A stretch of DNA of 6,687 nucleotides from Acidobacteriaceae bacterium (GTDB lineage: Bacteria; Acidobacteriota; Terriglobia; Terriglobales; SbA1), in assembly GCA_003136335.1 (NCBI GenBank), contig PLEA01000510.1:1-6687 (forward strand), in the 5' to 3' direction. The notes under the pieces are model-generated. The model saw only the letters and a program-made list of their open reading frames with translations. It was not told where the DNA came from and ran no database searches. The stretch's first letter is position 1. Each line of letters starts with the position of its first letter. This document shows positions 1 through 5,483 of the stretch, in pieces. The position numbers were made by a program, and so were the translations under genes.

Positions 1-242
1 TGCTTCATCGCGTCGACGCGCCGCTGCTGACCGTTGACGTTGAGCGTAACCAGCCGCTCGCCTACACCCGCCACCGACTGCTGGCCGTGTAGAAGAGAGG
101 AGGCGCGAAACAGATAGCTCGCCGAAGACACTGCCACACCGCTGGTGATGACGCCTTTGATGAAGTTGCGCCGAGAGACGGCTTTGGGAACGTCTTCTTG
201 AGGCAGGTCTCGGATTGCCTTGGAACTTGCCTTTTCGGTCAT
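1..242 (-). CDS. Tat-exported (2Fe-2S)-binding subunit of a molybdenum hydroxylase, 5' part only
   Basis: The first 80 residues are visible; the rest lies beyond the left edge. Residues 23-29 read SRRNFIK, a clear twin-arginine motif, followed by a hydrophobic stretch (about 30-45) and a likely cleavage region near 50-58. The mature part begins ERLVTLNVNGQQRRVDA (62-78), the first beta strands of the plant-type [2Fe-2S] ferredoxin fold found in small subunits of xanthine dehydrogenase, aldehyde oxidoreductase (PaoA-like) and isoquinoline oxidoreductase. The cluster cysteines would come further on and are not in the window. Known for the family: this subunit passes electrons from a molybdenum-cofactor subunit, and Tat export means the folded complex works in the periplasm. 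The ATG at 242-240 is supported by a strong ribosome binding site at 249-257. The partner subunits are probably further left, outside the window. The domain call is fairly safe; the substrate is unknown. Confidence 0.75.
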   Translation of the reverse strand, partial: MTEKASSKAIRDLPQEDVPKAVSRRNFIKGVITSGVAVSSASYLFRASSLLHGQQSVAGVGERLVTLNVNGQQRRVDAMK

Positions 243-248
243 ACTGGG

Positions 249-257
249 TCACCTCCT
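249..257 (-). promoter_or_regulatory. Shine-Dalgarno site of the (2Fe-2S) subunit gene
   Basis: Read on the minus strand the sequence is AGGAGGTGA, a near-perfect complement of the 16S rRNA 3' end. The AGGAGG core is nine bases from the ATG at 242. This fixes the start of the gene to the left and is by far the strongest ribosome site in the window. Confidence 0.85.
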
Positions 258-297
258 ACCGCGTGCAGCAGCTGTAGAATCTTGTGGGAAGAAAGGC

Positions 298-313
298 ATG
301 TGAGGTTTCACAT
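298..313. repeat. Short perfect inverted repeat ATGTGA-N4-TCACAT
   Basis: Perfect 6-base arms (298-303 and 308-313) flank GGTT. The half-sites TGTGA/TCACA resemble those of CRP/FNR-type regulators, but the spacer is four bases rather than the usual six of a CRP site. It lies about 55 bases upstream of the start codon of the minus-strand (2Fe-2S) gene, a plausible operator position. No regulator is visible in the window, so an operator role is only inferred. Confidence 0.35.
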
Positions 314-342
314 CTTAGCAGTTGGATTAGCAGAAATAATGC

Positions 343-394
343 CCGAATTCGGAAATTTTACGAATTTGTCCCACGTCAGCGGAAATGGGACAAA
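343..394. repeat. Cluster of inverted repeats, including a 9-base pair around TTTGTCCCA/TGGGACAAA
   Basis: Three symmetric elements sit nearly end to end: the 10-base palindrome CCGAATTCGG (343-352), AAATT-N5-AATTT (353-367), and TTTGTCCCA (365-373) with its exact complement TGGGACAAA (386-394) around a 12-base spacer. The heptamer CGGAAAT occurs at 350-356 and again at 380-386, thirty bases apart. The repeated GGGACA-type words recall the multiply repeated ends of IS21-like elements, so an insertion-sequence end remnant is one reading. An operator region for the (2Fe-2S) gene is another. The symmetry is directly visible; its role is not. Confidence 0.5.
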
Positions 395-413
395 CTTAAG
401 ACCAAGAGCTAAG

Positions 414-491
414 CTAGCGCATCTCGGTCCGAGTCACGATGCCAATAACTCTTGGACAGTCGGCAAGCCGGAAGTAGTCCGGTCCCGCCAT
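414..491 (-). pseudogene. Possible C-terminal remnant of a CBS domain
   Basis: On the minus strand the 25 codons from an ATG at 491 to a TAG at 416-414 include ADCPRVIGIVTRTEMR at the end. The pattern V-[VIL]-G-[IV]-[VL]-T-x-x-[DE] is typical of the last strand and helix of CBS domains, which bind adenosyl ligands in channels, IMP dehydrogenase-like proteins and stand-alone regulators. Nothing recognisable precedes it, so if real it is a scrap left by rearrangement. The stretch is short and chance similarity is quite possible. Confidence 0.2.
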
Positions 492-559
492 CACGAGATT
501 AGTACTGAGAAGCGTGCAACTGGCGTTTGCCAGACAGGATGCAAAGGAACGCGGGGAGA

Positions 560-750
560 GAGATGATGTTGGACACCGGTCGGATGACAGCTACCGCCCG
601 CGCCGACATTGGTGCTTGGTATTGAAGCCCGACGATAAGCGTGGGTCCGGGGTTTGCGTACAGATGTGTGATGACGCTCGTCAGCTTTGACGACGATCTC
701 GATTGGGAGTTTGCTTTTGATTCGCGCCTCGGGCATCCGGCCGGTCCTCG
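560..750 (+). ncRNA. Structured leader of the IS110 fragment, possible bridge-RNA relic
   Basis: This is the non-coding stretch in front of the IS110-type transposase fragment. Two folds can be drawn by eye. The first pairs TACC (592-595) with GGTA (618-621) and GCGCC (600-604) with GGTGC (611-615, one G-U pair), leaving an asymmetric internal loop (596-599 against 616-617). The second is a perfect 6-base stem TCGTCA/TGACGA at 678-693 with a GCTT loop. Known for the family: IS110-group elements encode a bridge RNA between the left end and the transposase gene, built of stem-loops with internal guide loops. The left end of this element could not be located, and the subgroup (IS110 or IS1111, which differ in RNA position) was not established, so this remains a hypothesis. 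Confidence 0.2.
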
Positions 751-1080
751 GTGGAGCCAATGGCGAAGAGATCAAAGAAACGGTGCGAGGAATTGCCCAT
801 CTTGCACCAGGATGCAGCCGGCATCGGTGTAGGCGCGAGCGAGTTGTTTGTCGCAGTCAGCGCTGATCGTGACCCCCAACCCGTCCGCAGTTTCCCAACC
901 TTCACTCGCGATCTAAACGCACTTGCGGACTGGCTACAGCAGTGCGGGATTCGCTCGGTGGCAATGGAGTCAACGAGCGTGTACTGGATCCCCGTGTATC
1001 AGATCCTCGAGTCCCGCGGGCTAGAGGTGTGCCTCGTCAATGCGCAGCACGTAAAGAATATTCCCGGCAGGAAAACCGAC
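751..1080 (+). pseudogene. IS110-family transposase, N-terminal fragment
   Basis: Counting from the GTG at 751 (an in-frame ATG follows at 760), residues 19-110 match the N-terminal RuvC-like DEDD domain of IS110/IS116/IS902 transposases. Visible parts are HQDAAGIGVGASELFVAV (19-36), LADWLQQCGIRSVAMEST (58-75) with the second catalytic acid E73, and HVKNIPGRKTD (100-110) with the third acid D110. The first acid, normally the Asp in AGIDVG, is Gly at position 26. The family match stops exactly after D110 at base 1080. The fourth acid, the middle region and the C-terminal serine domain are missing from a protein normally 300-400 residues long. The open frame runs on to 1197 through unrelated minus-strand transposase sequence. 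The fragment is certainly non-functional, through both truncation and the catalytic substitution. Confidence 0.88.
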
Positions 1081-1620
1081 AATGCGCTTCCTTTTCCTCT
1101 GACTGATGGCATATCCGATGTGCTGTGTCGTGCGAGCATCAATCGCGCTTCCACTAGGCCGCTCCAAATTCTGTGCCGCGTGCGGCGTGACCTTTAGGTT
1201 TCGGCATTCAGCCACGAAGTCCGCTGTGTCGTATGCCTTGTCGCCTCCCACCGTTACTTGTTTCGTGCCAGTGATCTGTTCCAGCATCCCCAGCGCGGCA
1301 TCGCGCTCCGCGGTTCCGTTGGCCTCGAACACTTCGGTGTTCACGATCAGACCGTTGCGGTTCTCCACCAGAAGATTCCCGTTGTAACTCAGCTTGGCTT
1401 CTTTGCCCTTGCCCTTGCGCGCCAACTTCGTGTCTGGGTCCGTCTTCGATTCGTGTGTCTCGTTTGACCGCTTCTCCCCGTGAAAGTCTACCGTGGCATT
1501 GCCAGGATCATCCGGCAGAGCCGGAGGCTTGCCGTCCTTCCGCTGAAAACTCTTCCCACTCGCCCCAGCTTCCAGGGCAATGAAATTACCTCGCGTTGTC
1601 GTTGGGACGCAGACCGTTTG
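1081..1620 (-). pseudogene. IS5-type DDE transposase, internal fragment
   Basis: The minus-strand frame is open from an ATG at 1707. The recognisable family match runs from about residue 45 (LEAGASGKSFQRKDG) through FHGEKRSNETHES (75-87), KEAKLSYNGNLLVENRNGL (102-120) and VTVGGDKAYDTADFVAECRN (151-170) to SAIDARTTQHIGYAISQRKRKRI (187-209). D156 in GGDKAYD is the second catalytic Asp of the DDE triad. The first Asp, expected in a VDGT-L-x-EAWAS block, is lost where the protein reads NFIALEAGAS. The catalytic Glu expected right after RKRKRI is cut off at base 1081, and the frame then runs through the IS110 fragment as nonsense. Upstream, FTK near residue 14 may be a frame-damaged relic of the N-terminal part. 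The extent above about 1590 is uncertain. No terminal inverted repeats were found. It cannot encode active transposase. Confidence 0.85.
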
Positions 1621-1707
1621 GTCAATGCTGCTCTCGAGCACCACCATGAGCGTGGTGACCTTGGTAAACGCGAGACTTCTGAAGCAGAACATCGCCCAGC
1701 CGGACAC

Positions 1708-2032
1708 AGTATCCGCGATTCTCCCGAAGCGACTTAGAGGCCGATAAGCTGGCTAACGTCCTAAGCAAGTCAACACTCATTCCCCTTCTGACTCGCAGCG
1801 GACAGACTTGCTTGTGGACAAAGCAGGAATCACTTTACTGGTCCTCGTGAGACTACCATTGCCGGTAGTGCGTTTAGACAAGGAACAAGTGCTCCTATGT
1901 CACGAATCTGAACATGCTCTAGCGTCCTCTGAAGCTTTCTCACATCGCAAGAACGAGAGCGGCAGACCCATTACCTTCGTACCGGAGTAGGGCTTACCGA
2001 GGCGCGTTAGACTTAGTTCTTTACCGATACAA
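1708..2032. other. Gene-free stretch between transposase scar and diguanylate cyclase
   Basis: No coding region can be supported here. A 60-codon frame (1808-1990, plus, TTG start) shows no recognisable domain and no ribosome site, and I do not call it. One small inverted repeat, ACTACC-N6-GGTAGT, lies at 1852-1869. The lower part may contain decayed insertion-sequence material continuing from the DDE transposase fragment. The upper part should contain the promoter of the cyclase gene at 2033, but I found no convincing -35/-10 pair and no Shine-Dalgarno site before its ATG. Confidence 0.5.
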
Positions 2033-2878
2033 ATGCACCAGCAAACTGAAAGCGTTTTGGCGCGCGTCGGCCAGCAACTGTCCCAGCTCGAAAGGCGCGA
2101 TTGGGAGCTGTGGGTGATCGTGTCCCTTACCGGTGTCCTGGTTGCGACCGGACTGGCGGCAATTCTCTTTCCTGCAGCTTTCTTGAAGCATGACAACGTG
2201 CACTTCGAGGTCACGGTCTCTAGGCCTTTGGCTGTGGGCCTCATTGCTCTTTTGGCGTTGCTCAACACCTATCTCGTCTCAAAACGCCTTGAACTTCGTC
2301 GACTACGCGAACGGCTCATCTCCAGCACAATCCAGCAGGAGCTAGTCCGACAGCAATCCTTCACGGATCCGTTGACTGAGATCTATAACCGTCGTTCCCT
2401 GGAGGATATTGCGGGAAGATTCATCAGCCACGCCAGACGTTTGAGCAACTCACTCTCGCTTTTGCTGATCGACGTCGATCGGTTCAAGGATGTGAACACC
2501 ACCTTCGGCCACCTGACGGGCGACGTGGTGCTAGCAGACACAGCAGCTCTGCTGAAGAGTTCCGTTCGCGGCTCAGACGCGGTGTTTCGATACGGGGGAG
2601 ACGAGTTCCTCATTATCTTGGCTGACACATCACGCTCCGGAGCTGCCAAAGTTGTAGAAAGAATTAGAGCCTACCTCCTTGATTGGAACCTCGCAGCAAC
2701 TCTAGACGGGTTCGAGTTGAGCCTGAGTATTGGTGTTTCGGAATGGTCCGATGGTGTGACTCTAAACGAATTACTTGACGAAGCCGACCGAGAAATGTAC
2801 GCGGCGAAGGCTAATCACACGCTGGACAAAGCCCAACCTAGCCTGGTGAGAGCTGCAGCTCGGAAAATTGGGCTTTGA
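2033..2878 (+). CDS. Membrane-bound diguanylate cyclase (GGDEF domain)
   Basis: This predicted enzyme condenses two GTP into cyclic di-GMP at the inner face of the cytoplasmic membrane. Residues 1-23 are a short cytoplasmic lead ending in RRDWELW. Two hydrophobic helices follow (about 27-50 and 66-83) with a small outward loop. A charged helix, SKRLELRRLRERLISSTIQQ (83-102), then leads into the GGDEF domain (about 108-265). Key motifs are intact: DPLT (112-115), DVDRFKDVN (147-155), GGDEF (188-192) and LSIGVS (231-236). RGSD (179-182) lies exactly five residues before GGDEF, a canonical RxxD inhibitory site, so product feedback is expected. No separate sensor domain is present; the membrane module probably senses or anchors. 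It converges with the GGDEF-EAL gene to the right. The start is the first ATG of the frame; no ribosome site is visible, so it could lie slightly downstream. Confidence 0.9.
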   Translation: MHQQTESVLARVGQQLSQLERRDWELWVIVSLTGVLVATGLAAILFPAAFLKHDNVHFEVTVSRPLAVGLIALLALLNTYLVSKRLELRRLRERLISSTIQQELVRQQSFTDPLTEIYNRRSLEDIAGRFISHARRLSNSLSLLLIDVDRFKDVNTTFGHLTGDVVLADTAALLKSSVRGSDAVFRYGGDEFLIILADTSRSGAAKVVERIRAYLLDWNLAATLDGFELSLSIGVSEWSDGVTLNELLDEADREMYAAKANHTLDKAQPSLVRAAARKIGL

Positions 2879-2956
2879 ACAACCGCAAACGATCGCTGTC
2901 ACCGCGCGCTGCAGTTATACGTCCGATCTCGGTGCGGCCCACCTTCGACGGCAGAA

Positions 2957-3109
2957 GTGTCCCACATTGGCCAAGTTATTGCTTTGGCGGTTCTAATCAT
3001 CTGGAGCTTCGCGCCAGTGCGAGGTGACCAGCATCGTCAAGATCTTTACGATGGGATGTACCAGTGTGCTCATCACGGTAAGAGTAGAGGGATAGCGGCT
3101 CCGCACTGA
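2957..3109 (+). CDS. Possible small secreted protein (50 codons)
   Basis: From a GTG at 2957 the frame encodes a hydrophobic segment, VIALAVLIIWSFAPVRG (7-23), shaped like a Sec signal peptide. A polar tail with one Cys, YQCAHHGKSRGIAAPH (35-50), follows before the TGA. The tail loosely resembles the haem site region of a c-type cytochrome (CxxCHG followed by RG-AAP) in which the first Cys pair is broken. It could therefore be a decayed cytochrome fragment. The frame is the same as that of the upstream cyclase and has no other stop after the cyclase TGA at 2876-2878. No ribosome site is seen, and no known family is recognised. This is reported only because the gap is otherwise empty. Confidence 0.2.
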   Translation: MSHIGQVIALAVLIIWSFAPVRGDQHRQDLYDGMYQCAHHGKSRGIAAPH

Positions 3110-3143
3110 TCTACCTATCCGAGATGCCAGGCCGGTGCAGGTT

Positions 3144-5240
3144 TCATGCGAACGTGGAACTAGCGGCTTTCCCTCGACTGCCAGAAACTTCCGCAGCGCG
3201 GTTGTTACTTAGAAGTTGGTCGATTGCGTCGCTGGGGACGGGCCTAGAGTATAGGTAGCCTTGGGCCAGTTCGCAGCCAAGATCCTTGAGCATGTCCGCC
3301 TGCGCTTGGGTTTCGACACCTTCCGCGACGACCTTCAGGCGGAGACCGTGGGCGAGCATGACAATGATGCGAACGATTTCGCGGGTTTCGACATCCGTGT
3401 CCATGCGCGAGATGAAAGAACGGTCGATCTTCAGCGTATCCACAGGAAAGCGCTGCAGCCGGCTGAGGGAGGAGTAGCCGGTGCCGAAGTCGTCGATGTC
3501 CAGTCGAACGCCGAGCGCCTTTAACTCGGATAGCACCATGGCGGACCTGTCGGCATCGGCCATGGCGATCATCTCCGTGATCTCCAAGTTGAGACAGCAA
3601 GGATCCAGTCCAGTCTCCTGCAACGTCTTGCCAATCTGAGAGGCCAGATCGGGCTGCGCGAACTGCTTGGGGGTGATGTTTACATTGACGGTGAGGGGAG
3701 GATCAGACGGAAAGAGCGCCTGCCAGGAACGGAGTTGCCGGCAAGCGTCATAGAGCAGTTGGCGGTTGATGGGCAAGATGATACCGGTCTCATCCGCAAC
3801 CGCGATGAATTCCCCAGGCATAACCAGACCTTCGGGACGCTGCCAGCGACTGAGCGTCTCGAACCCTACGATCTGGTCGTTGCGCAGAGACACGATGGGC
3901 TGGTAGTAAACGCGGAACTGGTTCAACTCGAGAGCCTTGCGCAAATCGGTTTCGAGCTGCAAACGTTTGATGGCGCCGGCATGCATGGCATGGTCGAACA
4001 CCTCACAGCGGGCCTTACCAGTGCTCTTGGCGCGATACATGGCAATCTCGGCGTCTCGGAGGACGTCCTGCGCGTCTACCGCCCCATTGCTACTGAAAGC
4101 AATACCAATGCTTACGGAAAGCACAATCTCTTGACCATTGAAATCGAAAGGAACGGCTAGTCTGTGCTGAATGCGCTCAGCAACACGAATGGCGTCGCTG
4201 GGGTCATGTAGTTCCTCGAGGAGCACCGTGAACTCATCGCCTCCGGGGCGGGCCAACGTACTCTCGCCCACGAAGGGTTCTGCGTCTTCGCCCACGCGCG
4301 GACGTGAAATAGTGTCGACGCCGCGAAGGCTCGCGGTTAGACGTTGCGCGATTTGTATTAGCAGGCTGTCACCGGCGGCGTGCCCCAGACTGTCGTTGAA
4401 GACTTTGAACTCGTCAATGTCAATGAATAAGACCGCGAACTTGAAGTCCGAGTGCCGGCGCGAAAGAGTGATGGCCCGTTGCGAGCGGTCGAGAAAAAGA
4501 GCGCGGTTAGGGAGATCGGTTAAGCCGTCATGGAAGGACTGGTGGGCCAACTTTTCCTCGGCACGTTTCCTCTCGGTGATATCGCGGTTCACAATGACTA
4601 AGCCATCAGTCTCGCCTTCTGGGCTCCGAATCGCGCTAGCGGTCGACTCAAGGAAGCGCCAGGAGCCGTCTTTGTGTCGAATGCGGTATTCGAGCCGTTC
4701 TCCCCGTCCGGTGTTGCGGGCCTTCGCAGAAGCCTCCAGTACACGCGCGCGATCGTCAGGATGAATCTGATCCACGGAAGAAGTTGCGGCCAGTTCTTCC
4801 GGACCATATCCAAGAATCCTCTGGTATGCGGGACTGTTATAGAGGCGCTGTCCGTTGCGGTCTAGCACGGCGATCATGTCCGCGGCATTTTCCGTAATCA
4901 GTTGAAAGAGGTGTTCGCGCTCAGCTAATTGGCGGCGGATTCGCTGCAACTGCCACTGTTGGTAAATGGTGTAGATGTCGAATAACAGGACGAGAGCGGC
5001 CAGTCCGCGAACCCACTCTTTGAGGTTCAGCGAATAGCTGTTGTCGGTTGGCTGGTGGAAACCCGGAAGGGTTAAAGAAAGGATACCGAATGTGAGGACA
5101 AGGGTGACGGCTACGGCGGAGCCCCAAAGCCACCATTCCCGCCCCTCGACTTGGCGCGTGTGGAGAGCAGGAATCTTCGTTCTACTACCGGACAGAGAGG
5201 GTCTAGTCACAGCAATGGCCACCGATTCACACGTCGACAA
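3144..5240 (-). CDS. Membrane PAS-GGDEF-EAL cyclic-di-GMP protein
   Basis: This 698-residue predicted bifunctional protein may make or cleave cyclic di-GMP at the membrane. Order: two helices (about 36-58 and 77-94) following REWWLW; a linker helix (95-110); a PAS domain (about 110-224: ENAADMIAVLDRNG, RILGYGPEEL, HKDGSWRFLEST, VNRDITERKRAEE); GGDEF (about 232-418: DGLTDLPNR, FIDIDEFKVFND, GGDEF at 333-337, SIGIA); and EAL (about 425-680). The EAL domain has ETLSRW (461-466, ETL form), NVNITPKQF (519-527), LEITE (552-556), DIDDFGTGYSSL (581-592), KIDRSFI (604-610), VAEGVET (638-644) and AQGYLYSRP (659-667). All expected metal-binding acids are present, so phosphodiesterase activity is likely. 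RGVD (306-309) is separated from GGDEF by 23 residues instead of 5, so the usual feedback site is displaced. No ATG opens the frame; the start is TTG (5240), with in-frame GTG codons at residues 7 and 11 as alternatives and no clear ribosome site for any. Confidence 0.93.
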   Translation of the reverse strand: MSTCESVAIAVTRPSLSGSRTKIPALHTRQVEGREWWLWGSAVAVTLVLTFGILSLTLPGFHQPTDNSYSLNLKEWVRGLAALVLLFDIYTIYQQWQLQRIRRQLAEREHLFQLITENAADMIAVLDRNGQRLYNSPAYQRILGYGPEELAATSSVDQIHPDDRARVLEASAKARNTGRGERLEYRIRHKDGSWRFLESTASAIRSPEGETDGLVIVNRDITERKRAEEKLAHQSFHDGLTDLPNRALFLDRSQRAITLSRRHSDFKFAVLFIDIDEFKVFNDSLGHAAGDSLLIQIAQRLTASLRGVDTISRPRVGEDAEPFVGESTLARPGGDEFTVLLEELHDPSDAIRVAERIQHRLAVPFDFNGQEIVLSVSIGIAFSSNGAVDAQDVLRDAEIAMYRAKSTGKARCEVFDHAMHAGAIKRLQLETDLRKALELNQFRVYYQPIVSLRNDQIVGFETLSRWQRPEGLVMPGEFIAVADETGIILPINRQLLYDACRQLRSWQALFPSDPPLTVNVNITPKQFAQPDLASQIGKTLQETGLDPCCLNLEITEMIAMADADRSAMVLSELKALGVRLDIDDFGTGYSSLSRLQRFPVDTLKIDRSFISRMDTDVETREIVRIIVMLAHGLRLKVVAEGVETQAQADMLKDLGCELAQGYLYSRPVPSDAIDQLLSNNRAAEVSGSRGKAASSTFA

Positions 5241-5262
5241 TCGAAATTCTGGGGCTAGTGAA

Positions 5263-5268
5263 ATTTTA
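5263..5268 (-). promoter_or_regulatory. Candidate -10 box of the GGDEF-EAL gene
   Basis: The minus strand reads TAAAAT, 22 bases before the TTG start, inside an AT-rich patch that stands out from its surroundings. Upstream sequence offers only a weak -35 (TTTACT at about 15 bases). The position is right for a promoter of the minus-strand gene, but the support is a single hexamer. Confidence 0.25.
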
Positions 5269-5315
5269 GATGAGGAAAAATGAAGTAAAAGTTACCGAAG
5301 TTTGAACGATCTGCG

Positions 5316-5334
5316 TGTCAGCGTTTTTCTGACA
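5316..5334. repeat. Inverted repeat TGTCAG-N7-CTGACA between divergent genes
   Basis: Perfect 6-base arms (5316-5321 and 5329-5334) flank CGTTTTT. The repeat lies between the divergent GGDEF-EAL and epimerase genes. It could be an operator acting on the left gene, whose candidate -10 is about 50 bases away. As a hairpin it is too weak, and too far from any gene end, to be a terminator. Confidence 0.4.
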
Positions 5335-5467
5335 ACTCCCATAACGCATTCCCGCAGGTTCAGAGAACGGACCCTGCAGCTTTGTAACTTGTTGCTGGGC
5401 GTGATGTTGGAATCTTGGAATAGGCTGGCACGTCGCCCGCTCCGCGGCGGTGCCGATCACATTTCTC

Positions 5468-5476
5468 TGGTACACT
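5468..5476 (+). promoter_or_regulatory. Extended -10 promoter giving a leaderless epimerase mRNA
   Basis: TGGTACACT combines an extended -10 (TGn) with a -10 hexamer, TACACT (5471-5476), seven bases before the ATG at 5484. Transcription from such a box would start at or beside the A of the start codon. Consistent with this, no Shine-Dalgarno sequence precedes the gene. A good -35 at 17 bases is not seen, as is usual for extended -10 promoters. Confidence 0.45.
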
Positions 5477-5483
5477 GACGCGC

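Noticed and set aside
198..566. 122-codon plus-strand frame
   Set aside because: It overlaps the start and ribosome site of the minus-strand (2Fe-2S) gene and the inverted-repeat cluster, and the translation shows no recognisable domain.
491..775. 94-codon minus-strand frame
   Set aside because: It runs through the non-coding leader of the IS110 fragment, is rich in Arg/Pro/Ser in the way GC-driven chance frames are, and matches nothing known.
1084..1197. Continuation of the IS110 transposase frame past the junction
   Set aside because: The residues after D110 are the antisense reading of the IS5-type transposase, not transposase sequence.
1106..1737. Plus-strand frames of 69-93 codons across the DDE transposase fragment
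   Set aside because: They are shadows of the minus-strand frame, which has an unmistakable family match.
1808..1990. 60-codon frame upstream of the cyclase
   Set aside because: It starts with TTG, has no ribosome site and no family resemblance. I could not distinguish it from chance.
3090..3120. GGATAG/CTATCC inverted repeat as a bidirectional terminator between the convergent genes
   Set aside because: The stem is only six bases with a 19-base loop and there is no T-tract on either strand.
3244..5136. Many frames of 63-197 codons on both strands inside the GGDEF-EAL gene
   Set aside because: All overlap a gene with complete PAS, GGDEF and EAL motifs and show composition typical of shadow frames.
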